Of a stretch of DNA of 64,000 nt, positions 46,442-57,951 are shown piece by piece. The notes beneath the pieces were generated by a model. It saw only the letters and a list, made by a program, of their open reading frames with translations. It did no database searches and had not been told where the DNA came from. The translations under genes and the position numbers were made by a program. Source of the stretch: Tieghemostelium lacteum. Lineage: Eukaryota; Evosea; Eumycetozoa; Dictyosteliales; Raperosteliaceae. Positions within the stretch are counted from its first letter, which is position 1. Every line of letters begins with the position of its first letter. Location: the NCBI GenBank assembly GCA_001606155.1, contig LODT01000013.1, positions 930,001 to 994,000 on the forward strand. Reading direction: 5' to 3'.

Positions 46442-46540
46442 TTGACAGTTGTGTTTATATTTAAAAATTGATTTTTTTTTATTTTTTTAAAAATTAATGA
46501 GATTCTTGAATTTGGCGGTTTAGTTTAAAAGAAGAAAACA
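46442..46540. promoter_or_regulatory. Compact bidirectional promoter, anapc5 / nse1, with E2F-like site
   Basis: Only 99 bp separate two divergent start codons. Within it, TTTGGCGG at 46511-46518 resembles an E2F site (TTTSSCGC) and is the only GC-rich block. Apc5 and Nse1 both serve the cell cycle and genome upkeep, so shared timing would make sense. The binding is inferred from one near-match. Confidence 0.45.
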
Positions 46541-47242
46541 ATGTCAGATGATACAGATTACGCAGATTTATCAAGTAGACATCACTGTTTTTTACAAACA
46601 TTTATAAATAGGAAAATTATAGAACAAACTACATTAGATAAAATTACATCAGCTATCAATGCATATTATAAATCACCACAACAGTCATCAAATCAATATA
46701 TAAATGACCTGAACCCTTATCTGATTGACTTTCACATTCAGATAAAGACTGCAAAATCACAAGGAAAGAACTATTGGGCATTAGTGAATTTGAAAGCTGA
46801 TGAATATTCAAAATTAGCTACATACTATCAACCATCCGATACTATATTCTTTAAAGCAATCATTGAGAAACTCGTTCAAAATGGAGGTGAGATTTCAAAT
46901 AATGAATGTTTGAATTTAGGTAAAGCTGCAAAAGCTGGTGGTTCAACAAAAGTTGAAGAAATTCTCAATACATTCATTCAAGACAATTGGTTACGTAAAT
47001 CTGAAGATAAAGCACGTGTAACTCTTGCTGAGAGATCAATTATCGAACTTCAACCCATGTTAGTTGATCTCCCAGACTGTTATCTATGTTCACAAAAAGT
47101 TCTAACGGAAAAAGGTGTTATTGAATACCAATGTTCACACGATGACTGTGCCATTCAATTACACACCCTTTGCGCAAAACAATGGTTTTCAACACACACT
47201 AAATCCAATCCCTGTCCAAACTGTAAAAAACCTTTTAAATAG
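46541..47242 (+). CDS. nse1: Smc5-Smc6 complex subunit Nse1 (NSMCE1), RING-like E3
   Basis: Intronless, 233 residues (human 266). N-terminal winged-helix region begins RHHCFLQTFINRKIIEQTTL, as in the family (FLQ.LM.R..L). The C-terminal variant RING is CYLCSQKVLTEKGVIEYQCS, then CAIQLHTLCAKQWF and CPNCKKPF, with a C4HC3-type ligand order typical of Nse1. With Nse3 and Nse4 it forms the kleisin-side module of Smc5/6 and is an E3 helped by the Nse3 MAGE domain. It acts in the nucleus in recombination repair. All zinc ligands appear present. Divergent with anapc5 over 99 bp. Confidence 0.9.
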   Translation: MSDDTDYADLSSRHHCFLQTFINRKIIEQTTLDKITSAINAYYKSPQQSSNQYINDLNPYLIDFHIQIKTAKSQGKNYWALVNLKADEYSKLATYYQPSDTIFFKAIIEKLVQNGGEISNNECLNLGKAAKAGGSTKVEEILNTFIQDNWLRKSEDKARVTLAERSIIELQPMLVDLPDCYLCSQKVLTEKGVIEYQCSHDDCAIQLHTLCAKQWFSTHTKSNPCPNCKKPFK

Positions 47243-47593
47243 AGACCTCCCTCCTCTCTATCTATTCTCAACTCTTTCAATTCCCAATTCTCATAATTTG
47301 TAAATATCTAATTAAATTTATAAATTCGAATAAAATTCAACATAATTTATAAATTTGTTCAAATCACCTTAACATTGCTTCTATTCTCCAGATCCATCAG
47401 TATTAATTTTTCTTTAGAACTATCTAAATGGAATGGAATTCAACACTTTTTAAGATAATCAAAAAACTCCAAGATGATTTCCAATTTCTGAATACTCAGA
47501 TATTTTTTAAATAAATAAAAATCTTTTATATATAAGGGGGTGAAAGGGTGTGTTTTGCACATTCATTTGGAAAATAAACAACAAATAGATAGA
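47243..47593. other. Intergenic spacer, nse1 to secreted Cys-rich gene
   Basis: 351 bp, AT-rich. A TATAAGGGGGTG stretch near 47531-47542 sits about 55 bp before the next start codon and may be its TATA and G-rich element. Nothing else seen. Confidence 0.35.
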
Positions 47594-48232
47594 ATGAAAC
47601 AAGTTATTGGATTAATTGTATTTTTGGGATTAGTTATTGCAACTTGCAAAGCTACAGATTACTATTGTTATATATCTATAATGAACTATGAATTTAAGTT
47701 ATGGTCCGATTGTGATACCTATGTCGCAAGTACTCAAGTACTTAAACAAGGTCAATGTGCAAATTCCACAGCTTATTACTGTCATAGTGATAAACCTGAT
47801 ATGGTACTACAAGCTGAGTTCTCAGATGACCAATGTCAGGATAAAACCTCTATGAACACTTATCAGACTATGCAATGTTATGGTGGTGAAACAATGTACA
47901 ATTTCACCTATGACACTGCACCACCAACCTCTAATCACCCATACAGTAATGGTATTGTTACAACAGTCTACGAGAACTCACCTTGTGAGAGTAAAGTTCT
48001 TTTTGAAACTGATATACTATCTCGAACCACTGTTACCACAAACCTATGTATACGTACTAAAGATAACTCATCCACTACCAAATCTAAATTCCAAACATGT
48101 AATGAAGAGAATATCTATACCTTTTACTACTCATCACCAGATTGCTCTGGTTCTATAATCGATAGAGAGATAACAAAGATTCAGAATGAATGTGACCACG
48201 AACAAACTACAACTATTGAATGTCTTCTTTAA
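47594..48232 (+). CDS. Small secreted cysteine-rich protein, unknown function
   Basis: Intronless, 212 residues. Signal peptide MKQVIGLIVFLGLVIATCKA. The mature chain has about 14 cysteines in pairs suggesting disulfides (DYYCYISIMN, SDCDTY, GQCANSTAYYC, DDQCQD). It ends in CDHEQTTTIECLL and has several N-glycosylation sites. No catalytic motif or known domain recognised. Dictyostelids have families of such secreted Cys-rich proteins, some developmentally regulated. The start at 47594 is the first ATG before a hydrophobic core. Confidence 0.75.
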   Translation: MKQVIGLIVFLGLVIATCKATDYYCYISIMNYEFKLWSDCDTYVASTQVLKQGQCANSTAYYCHSDKPDMVLQAEFSDDQCQDKTSMNTYQTMQCYGGETMYNFTYDTAPPTSNHPYSNGIVTTVYENSPCESKVLFETDILSRTTVTTNLCIRTKDNSSTTKSKFQTCNEENIYTFYYSSPDCSGSIIDREITKIQNECDHEQTTTIECLL

Positions 48233-48385
48233 GTCAATTTATTATTCTTCTTTACCAAATAAAAACAAACTTACAAAAAATCTTATTGAAGATTTATTAA
48301 ATTTCGAAACGTCACCCACTAGAATCAACTTCAATAAATTAATTTTTTTATTTTTTTTATTCTGCTTCCAAAAAAAAGAATAGAA

Positions 48386-49846
48386 ATGACAGGACCAATA
48401 AAACTACCAAATACAAAGTTATTTATTAATAATGAGTGGGTTGATAGTCAATGTAAGAGAACATTTAATACAGTGAACCCATATACAGAAGAGGTTATCT
48501 GCAGTGTCACAGAAGGTGACAAAGAAGATGTAGATATCGCAGTTATAGCAGCCAGAAAGGCTTTAGAAGAAGGTCCATGGGGTTCAATGTCCACAAGTGA
48601 CCGTTCAGCTTTAATGATGAAACTTGCTGATCTAATTGAAAAGAACAAAGACTACCTTTCCAAACTCGAATCTACAGATAACGGTAAACCACTATCTTCA
48701 GCATCTGGATATGACCTCGACCAATCCATCAAAACTATAAGATACTATGCAGGTTGTGCTGACAAGATTCACGGAAAGTCTATACAACTCTCCCAGGACT
48801 ACACCTGTTACACTAGACACGAACCCATTGGAGTTGTTGGTGTTATCACACCCTGGAATTTCCCTCTCATGATAATGTGTTGGAAGATTGGACCTGCTTT
48901 GGCAGCTGGTTGCACAATTATAGCTAAACAATCTGAAATTACACCTCTAACTGCACTCGCACTATGCGAATTGATTAAAGAAGCTGGGTTCCCACCAGGT
49001 GTCTTCAACCTAATCCCTGGTTTTGGACCTACTGTTGGTAATGCTATATCCCATCACATGGATATCGATGCTGTATCTTTCACAGGATCCAATAGAACAG
49101 GTCGTTTGATTACAGAGGCTTCAGCAAAATCCAATTTGAAGAAGATTACATTGGAATTGGGTGGAAAGTCGCCTAATATAGTCTTTGGAGATGTGGATTT
49201 AGATATTGCTGTTAAAGGTGCCAGAGATGCTTTGTATCCAAATTCAGGTCAATCCTGTTGTGCAGGATCTCGTTTGTACGTCCATGAATCTATTTACAAG
49301 GAATTCCTAGGAAAGTTTGTAGAAAGTGTAAAATCACTTAAATTAGGTGACCCATTCGACAAATCGACTGATCAAGGTCCCGTAGCTTCTAAAGAGCATT
49401 TTGATAGAGTAATGTCATTTATCCAACGTGGAAAAGATGAAGGTGCTCATGTCCTCCTCGGTGGAAAGAGACATGGTAACAAAGGGTTCTTTGTAGAACC
49501 CACCATATTCACCAATGTCCAAGAGTCTATGGCAATATGTAAACATGAAATATTTGGACCTGTTATCTGTGTCATCCCATTCAGTGATACTAAACAATTG
49601 ATTCACGATTGTAACAATACTGAGTACTCTTTAGCTGCTGGTGTTTGGACTAATAACCTATCTACAGCTTTAAATGTCGCAAACAGACTAAAAGCAGGTT
49701 CAGTATGGGTTAATGACTACTCTGTAGTCGATGTTCGTATTCCATTTGGTGATCATGGTGGTTTTGGTAAAGATTTATCAACATATGCCGTTGATCAGTT
49801 CATTGCCATCAAAGCTCTAACTATAAATCACAAAATCTGTAAATAA
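48386..49846 (+). CDS. NAD(P)-dependent aldehyde dehydrogenase (ALDH1/2-like)
   Basis: Intronless, 486 residues, standard length. Family landmarks in order: INNEWVDSQCKRTFNTVNPY, the fold core PWNFPLMIMCWKIGPALAAG, SFTGSNRTG, the general-base Glu in LELGGKSPNIVF, and the catalytic Cys in SGQSCCAGSRLYV. Then KHEIFGPVICVIPF and the end GFGKDLSTYAVDQF. It oxidises aldehydes to acids with NAD(P)+, probably in the cytosol since no targeting peptide is seen. Closest in feel to class 1/2 and betaine/retinal dehydrogenases. Substrate not deducible. The exons have higher GC than neighbours, suggesting good expression. Confidence 0.94.
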   Translation: MTGPIKLPNTKLFINNEWVDSQCKRTFNTVNPYTEEVICSVTEGDKEDVDIAVIAARKALEEGPWGSMSTSDRSALMMKLADLIEKNKDYLSKLESTDNGKPLSSASGYDLDQSIKTIRYYAGCADKIHGKSIQLSQDYTCYTRHEPIGVVGVITPWNFPLMIMCWKIGPALAAGCTIIAKQSEITPLTALALCELIKEAGFPPGVFNLIPGFGPTVGNAISHHMDIDAVSFTGSNRTGRLITEASAKSNLKKITLELGGKSPNIVFGDVDLDIAVKGARDALYPNSGQSCCAGSRLYVHESIYKEFLGKFVESVKSLKLGDPFDKSTDQGPVASKEHFDRVMSFIQRGKDEGAHVLLGGKRHGNKGFFVEPTIFTNVQESMAICKHEIFGPVICVIPFSDTKQLIHDCNNTEYSLAAGVWTNNLSTALNVANRLKAGSVWVNDYSVVDVRIPFGDHGGFGKDLSTYAVDQFIAIKALTINHKICK

Positions 49847-50006
49847 TCATCACTTTTGTTGCTAATTCCAATAAAATTAAAAAAACATTTTGAAACTTCA
49901 TTGTAAACACCCCTCATTTTTCTTTTTTTTTTTTTTATCATTTTCATTATTCGTTTATATATATCTGTTTTGTAAAGTGTAAAGTTTCACCTATTGTTTT
50001 TACAGA

Positions 50007-52200
50007 ATGATCGAAACTATTGAAACTATTAAATCTAGATTAGAATCTAATCATTATATTCTCTTAAATATTTCCAAAGATTCAACTAAAACTCAAATTA
50101 AAGAGAGCTATTTGAAACTCTCTAAACTAATTCATCCAGATAAGAATAAGAATCATGATGAAGCAACTAAGATTATGACTCATATCAATGAAGCATATGT
50201 ATGTACAATATTCTGAATTGAGATATCTAAAAATCTCATATTTTATATATAAAAACTCGATATATGGTAGACAATTATATAAATCTTACACCTAGAACCT
50301 TATATTGTACATATTCAAAAACAACTACTAGTCAACATTAAAAGATGACTCTAAAAAGAAAATTTATGATATTGGATTGCTCAAAGCCGAACAATCTAAA
50401 TCTAAATCATCAAACAGTAGTAATGGCAGCACTAGCACAACTAACAGTACCTCAACAGATAAACCACCTGTTCCAAAAGGAAATAGAGCTGTAAAATCAC
50501 CTGCTCAATCAAGTAACACTAAAAAGACATCAGAAAGTAAAACCACATCAGAAAGTAAAACCACATCATCACCAGAATCCAACTCAAAGAAAGAGAAATC
50601 AACTTCTTCATCGAAGAAACCAACAGCTACCACCACACCAAAATCATCCAAAATAGAATCATCATCAGAATCTGATTTAGAATCTGATGATGATATTGTA
50701 TTATCCGATGTAGAAACTAAAGAGAAATCAACTAAATCAAAAGACACAGAAACAGAAAAACCAGCACAAAGAGCAACCAAGGCCTCTGCCAGTAGCAAGA
50801 AATCAAAAGAATCTGTCGAAAAAAAATCTACCAAATCCACAAAAACCTCATCAAAATCATCAAAATCTAAAAAAGAGGAATCTGAAGAGGAAACTGAAGA
50901 TGAATCCGAAGATGAATCTGAAGATGAAAAAAAAAAGAAGAAATTAACAAAAAAGACAACAACTTCAAAACCAAAAGTAAAGAAAACAGCTACAAAGAAA
51001 CCATCTACAACCAAAAAATCAACTAAAAAATCAACTTCTTCTTCTACCTCTAAAAAATCAAAAATTGAGTATGAAGAAGAGGAAGATGAGTCCAGTGAGT
51101 ATGAGACTGAATTGGAGGAAGAAAAAATTGATTTTGAAGTAGAGAAAATTATCGATAAATTTGAAATGGATGGTGAACTTCATTATGTAGTTAAATGGAA
51201 AAACTACACAGATATGTATAATCAAGTTGTTAGAGCCAGTGAATGTCATTGTCATGATTTAATTGCTGATTTTGAAAAGAAACTATTGGCTGAAAAGGAA
51301 AAGAAAGAAAGTCCCAACTCTTCTCCTACTACTGCTCCATCTACTTCTACTTCTACATCATCTTCAACTTCCTCTTCATCATCATCATCTAAAAAGAGAA
51401 AATCAGTTGATTCTAAAGAAAAAGATTCAGAAAATGAAGAACAAGAGGAAGAGAAAGATGAAGAGGAGGGAGATAAGAAATCTAAAAAATCCAAATCAAA
51501 TAGCACCTCTACTTCTAAAAAATCAAGTAAAGAAACTTCAAAAGCCAAAGAATCAAGTAAAAAGAAACAAACTTCAGATTCTGAAGATGAACCAAAAACT
51601 AAAAAAGTTAAATCATCAAACTCCACTACTACTACCACTACTACAACTGAACCAAAATCATCTACAACTGCTGAAAAAACTCCACCCAAACCAACTACTA
51701 CCACCTCTACCACCTCTACCACCACTACTACAACTCCAAAATCTTCTAAAAAAGCTGAAGAATCCGATGTATCAATGGCTGAAGATGAACCAGTAGAAAA
51801 ATCATCAAAGAAATCTAAATCATCTTCTTCATCCAAAACTCCATCAAAAAGTGAAAAGAGTTCAAAATCATCTAAAGAATCTGATGAAATGAAAGTAGAT
51901 GCTCCAAAAAGCTCCTCAAAATCTAAATCACCCAGTAGTAAAGATTCTAAAGACTCTAAAGATAAAGAAGAAGTAACAAAAACAAAATCATCTAAAACCC
52001 CATCTAAAAGTGAAAAGAAATCTAGTAAAGACGAAGCTGACGAAGATGAAGATGTTGAAAAGGAGATAGAAGAAGTTAAAAAATCATCAAAAGTACCAAA
52101 AACTCCATCTAAAACTCCAACCAAATCCTCTTCAAAAACATCATCTAAAACATCATCTAAAACTTCCTCTCCAAAATCTGCCACCAAGACTAAGAAATAA
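50007..52200 (+). CDS. J-domain protein fused to a chromodomain
   Basis: Two exons, 50007-50198 and 50332-52200 (phase 0), give 686 residues. The J domain (about 15-80) has HYILLNISKDSTKTQIKESY, the HPD motif in LIHPDKNKN and, after the splice, AYSTLKDDSKKKIYD. A Lys/Ser/Thr/Glu-rich disordered region follows. A chromodomain lies at about 315-370: FEVEKIIDKFEMDGELHYVV then KWKNYTDMYN, with Phe, Trp and Tyr at cage positions. Another 300 residues of Lys/Ser/Glu-rich sequence end the chain, with many basic clusters. It would recruit Hsp70 to chromatin, perhaps at methylated histones; that is inference. The intron is 133 bp. Confidence 0.85.
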
Positions 52201-52386
52201 ACCCCAAAAACCAAAAAAAACACAACACACTGAAACCCCACACTACCACAAAAGGATAATAATAATATATTGATATATAGAAGAAGCAACAAAAAGACAA
52301 GAATGATTCATTTATTTTTTTAAATAGGAAATAAACCGTATAGAACAAACAATTGTTTGGATGGGTTGGTTGTTGGATAAAATAGT

Positions 52387-53353
52387 TTATTTCTTTTGTT
52401 GTTGTTTCATTATAAAACCTAAACCAAAAATCATTAATAAAAGTGAAATTAGTACACCAAAACCTAAGATTGTACCTCTTGCTACACCGCCTGGGTGAAG
52501 TAGGTCTACAACATTTGGTTCTTCTGTTATTTTCTGGGGACCTGTCCATTCCCACCATGTCAAAATATGAATTAATGGATATGTGCCACATTCACCTATA
52601 TTTCCTTCTGGTATACCAGTTGCAAGACATTCTGTTTCCGATGGGAACAAACTAGCATTTTGAAACATATATGAATCAATACAAACTTCTGTACATAATG
52701 TGTTACATGGTGTCAATGTGTGATTTGTTGTTTCATTACCTTTATAATATTAAATACATTATACATATTAATATCAAATTTGTTTTCAATTTCTATAATA
52801 AAGTTTTCTATATCTAATCTACTATCTATATCTATACTATATATCTAATCTAAAAAAACCTACCTATAATTGGAATAAACATATAGGAACATGCAATTGT
52901 TGCTATAAATTCAGCACATTGAGTTGAAATATTTGTTGGATTAAGTCTAAGCTCTAGCATTGCATCTTGAATGTATTGATCAACATAGAAATTAGGAGTA
53001 ACTATTTTGATACTCTGTGTATCAGTATCGTATTTATAGTTTACTTGGTCGCCTGCATAAAGAGGTAGACCATATGTTTCACCTACACCTAAGAAAGGAT
53101 TTTTAAATTTAGTAGCAGTTGATACTGTACATATATTAAAGTTTGCAACAACACCATCAAAATATTCTACAACTTGGTTACCACTTGGATTGGGATCCCA
53201 ATCCACAAGTGCACCATATGTAATGGTAACTAATTATTATGAATAAATAAATCCACTAAATTAATAATCCTGTTATCCAATTTTAGAGCAATTTGAGAAA
53301 ATACACTAACCAGTAATTATGGCAAACAATAATGCCAATGTTATAAATTTCAT
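52387..53353 (-). CDS. Single-pass membrane protein with frizzled-like Cys-rich ectodomain
   Basis: Three exons, 53311-53353, 52864-53229 and 52387-52739, give 253 residues. Signal peptide MKFITLALLFAIITVTITYG. The ectodomain has cysteine spacing CAEFIATIACSYMFIPI, then PCNTLCTEVCIDSY and a later GECGTYP. This recalls the frizzled CRD (YMCxxYFPxC...PCRxxCxxV). A TM helix (about 223-245, TILGFGVLISLLLMIFGLGF) is followed by a short KQQQKK tail. Not a seven-TM receptor, so it could be a soluble-type decoy, adhesion or lysosomal protein. Domain call is by pattern only. It is tail-to-tail with the J-chromo gene. Confidence 0.6.
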
Positions 53354-53802
53354 CCTATTTTAATATTACAATGTGTGTTTTATGTAATTTTAAAAAAAAA
53401 AAAAAATCAAAACTTTAAATTTGAAACGATATTTGATATCACAGATTCCTCGATATTTTTTACCGTTTTGACATGTGGGAATTTATTTAAATTACATTTT
53501 CTTTTATTAGATTTTCACAATTGAATGAGATATAAACTATTCATATTAACTCAATGAAAAATACTAACTTATCCTAAGTTAGTTAAAGGTAGTGATTAAA
53601 TCAATGTGGAGACATTTAAACACTTATATATATCCTTGTAAATTAAGTCCCTCTTTCTAAACTTGAACTAGATTTTAGTAATGGAATAGTTTAGAACTTA
53701 GGAGAATTATAGTAGGGTGATCAAATACAATATTAAATTTTGTTTTTTTTTTTTATAAAACACTTCATAGATTTTTTAAACATTTGATTTTTGGAATTAA
53801 AT
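53354..53802. promoter_or_regulatory. Divergent promoter region
   Basis: 449 bp between two divergent genes. Contains a short palindrome-like stretch (CTTATCCTAAGTTAG near 53569-53583) and T runs just before the trappc12 start. No RNA gene or operator recognised. Confidence 0.35.
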
Positions 53803-55618
53803 ATGAGTAATTTAAATGTTCCAAATGCAAATATACCAAGATCACAATCCTTTAATCATTTATCAACATCAACTGTAAATAATAATAGCACTGCAAATAA
53901 TTCATTAACAGCACCAAATACACCAAACCAAAATCACAATGAAACTACACCAAATGGTGGTAGAAGAGTATTAGCTCATTCTAATACCTCTATCAATCCA
54001 TTATCATCTTCATCTGGGTTTGAAGTCAACCCAAATAATGCATTATCAACATCCAATACACCAACATTTTTACAAGCATCACCAATGAATACTTCAACAT
54101 CTTCAACACCTATACTATCCAATTCAAATATTCAAACTACATCTAATCTAACAGGTGACGAAAATACTCTAAAAAGATTAATTGTATGCATTTATCAATT
54201 CTATTATTATTTTAAAATATCTCTTCTCATTATGATAAATACTAATAATTATTGGAAAATAGAAAAATGGAAATTGGAATAGTGTTTTTAAAGTAGCGGA
54301 TCTATGTATAGCTGTAACCAATAATCCTTTGCAAATATTACAATATAAACTATGTAGAATAATATCTCATGTTAAAATGAGAAACTATAAGATTGCCTAC
54401 GACGAAATACAGGGTATAGGTGATATCAGAGATCTTGTAAATTGTTTTGAAACCTATCCTCATCTATATCCTAATCGTAAAGGAACAATGGTACCTTTTT
54501 CAATGAGAATCATCAAAGCTGAACTCTCATTTCACCTGAGTATGGAGAAATATCAATTAGATGCTCTCTACGCACTCTTATCCATTTGTAAACGTGAAAT
54601 ACAATCTTTAGAAAAACAAAAACAAATTACCTCTCCAACCATCCAACAGCAACAGCAACAACAACAGCAACAGCAACAACAAAAACAACAATTGCAAAAC
54701 CAACAACAAAAGAAATCTGATAATACCAGTAATAATAATACAGATGACAACAAAAAAGAAGATGAAGAAATACTATTTACATCACAATTAGAGAATGTAA
54801 CAGCATCTATATTGACACCTACCAATATAATGTCACCTGTAATTGTACCTGGTGGAACTGAAGAGATATTTGAAAATAGTGCAAATTCAACAGTGTCATC
54901 GTCTACAGTGTTAGGTGACATTAACCAACAGATTTATTTGTGGAAACAAAGAGAGAGAAGAATAACATTCTCTATTGTAACATTTATCATTCAAAAGAAC
55001 AGAGATTTTCTATTGGCTATAAAGATTCTAGAGGATCTAATGAACCGACAGTCAATTGATATTTGGGTACTTAGTGCACTAGGTAGAATACATTTACAGA
55101 TGGGTAATATAAAATCAGCTGCCGATATATTTCAATTGACTGATATACTACTTCAACATCAAATGGAACCTAAATCATCATCATCATCTTCATCGGACTT
55201 ATCTTTTATATCTCTTATGAATCATGGATTCCTTGCTATTGCCATGGACCAGTACCCCAAAGCCATTGAATATTTTGATAAAATACTAAAACTAGATCCA
55301 AATAACATATCAGCTACCAATAATAAGTGTATTAGTATGCTGTATACATGTGACCTTGGTGGATCTTTAATTCATCTTGAAAATCTCCTACTAAATGAAA
55401 AGGAAAAATCTATTGATGAAACTCTCATATTTAATATATGTTCTCTATATGAGCTGGCTTCTGATAAATCCAATGAAAAAAAGAAATCCATTATGAGTAA
55501 TATTGCAAAGAAAGCACCTGATAACTTTGATTTCAAAGTATTCAAAATCTCTACTGGAACAGGTCAACCTTCATCCGGAGGTTCCTCTACCATGCCCAAT
55601 GCAAGAGATACTCAATAA
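53803..55618 (+). CDS. trappc12: TRAPP complex subunit 12 homologue (TPR protein)
   Basis: Two exons, 53803-54183 and 54263-55618, give 578 residues. N-terminal 120 residues are Ser/Thr/Asn-rich. Splicing joins KRLI to KNGNWNSVFKVADL, the start of the helical repeats. TPRs follow: ISLMNHGFLAIAMDQYPKAI then EYFDKILKLDPNNIS, and IWVLSALGRIHLQMGNIKSA. The poly-Gln insert is at about 246-275. The layout fits TRAPPC12 (TTC15), a TRAPPIII component in ER-to-Golgi traffic. The assignment rests on the TPR arrangement and wording near the C-terminus; another TPR family is possible. Start at 53803 is the first ATG. Confidence 0.75.
54645..54708 (+). repeat. CAA/CAG repeat coding poly-Gln
   Basis: About 20 mixed CAA and CAG codons inside the trappc12 homologue. 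Mixed codons limit slippage. Such Gln runs are common in dictyostelid proteins. Confidence 0.9.
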
Positions 55619-55680
55619 ACTCCCCTCTATAAACCCTCTAGACACACCTAATGTCTGTATATTTAAATATATACATTTAT

Positions 55681-56241
55681 TTAATTGAAATAATTACATT
55701 GATAATCTACATTTATACCATACTTGAGTCTATTTAACCAATCACCATCTGACAATACAATATCTCTATTACAGTTTTGTCTGTGATATATATGACATTG
55801 TATAGAATCTTCACCTTGAATTACATTATTCTCTTCATCTATAGGATACACAGTTACAAGTGACCTATTGTACAATGATGGATATTCTTCAATTGCATCT
55901 GCACTAGAAAGCTTTTCACCAAAACCCTCATTTTTATTAAAAGTAGCACAATATCCAATAATACCTCTACATTGGTTATCTTTATAGATCTTATTCAAAT
56001 CTTGCTCATTATCTTTCGTAATAATGGTAACTGATGGATAAGAATCATAAAATAGTATTCCATTTGGAAATAAACACTTTTTGAATACCATATCTTGTTT
56101 GAATTCAATTGTCCATGGTGCACCACTGTTATCGTCTGGTCTTAATGTCCCATATACAAATATAGATTTACATTCTAATGTTTCAATACTACCACTGTTT
56201 TCAATCATTGTGATCACTAATAACAACAATAACAAAATCAT
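55681..56241 (-). CDS. Secreted or lumenal GGCT-fold (AIG2-like) protein
   Basis: Intronless, 186 residues. The N-terminus MILLLLLLVITMIENSGSIE is a clear signal peptide. The GGCT motif FVYGTLRPDD follows. The candidate catalytic Glu is in ADAIEEYPSLYNRSLVTVYP, matching the E..p..Y.R pattern of gamma-glutamylcyclotransferases and AIG2. Cysteines are present late (CHIYHRQNCNRDIV, VDYQCNYFN), fitting an oxidising compartment. GGCT-type enzymes release 5-oxoproline from gamma-glutamyl amines and are normally cytosolic, so secretion is unusual. Actual activity is unknown. Convergent with trappc12, only 62 bp apart. Confidence 0.75.
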   Translation of the reverse strand: MILLLLLLVITMIENSGSIETLECKSIFVYGTLRPDDNSGAPWTIEFKQDMVFKKCLFPNGILFYDSYPSVTIITKDNEQDLNKIYKDNQCRGIIGYCATFNKNEGFGEKLSSADAIEEYPSLYNRSLVTVYPIDEENNVIQGEDSIQCHIYHRQNCNRDIVLSDGDWLNRLKYGINVDYQCNYFN

Positions 56242-57808
<1,567 letters not shown>

Positions 57809-57951
57809 ATTATTTAAAAATCGAATGTATAATAAAATATAGCTTTAAACTATCAATGTTGATTTTATCCGTTGATATTTATGTATAAAACAATCACAAC
57901 ACAAATCCATTTTTATTTTAATTTTTAATTTCAAACACATGTGTCTTGTTA

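Noticed and set aside
51252-52292. 346-codon minus-strand frame opposite the J-chromo gene
   Set aside because: Composition (Asp/Phe/Leu/Ser) is the reverse reading of Lys/Ser/Glu codons; the plus strand holds real domains.
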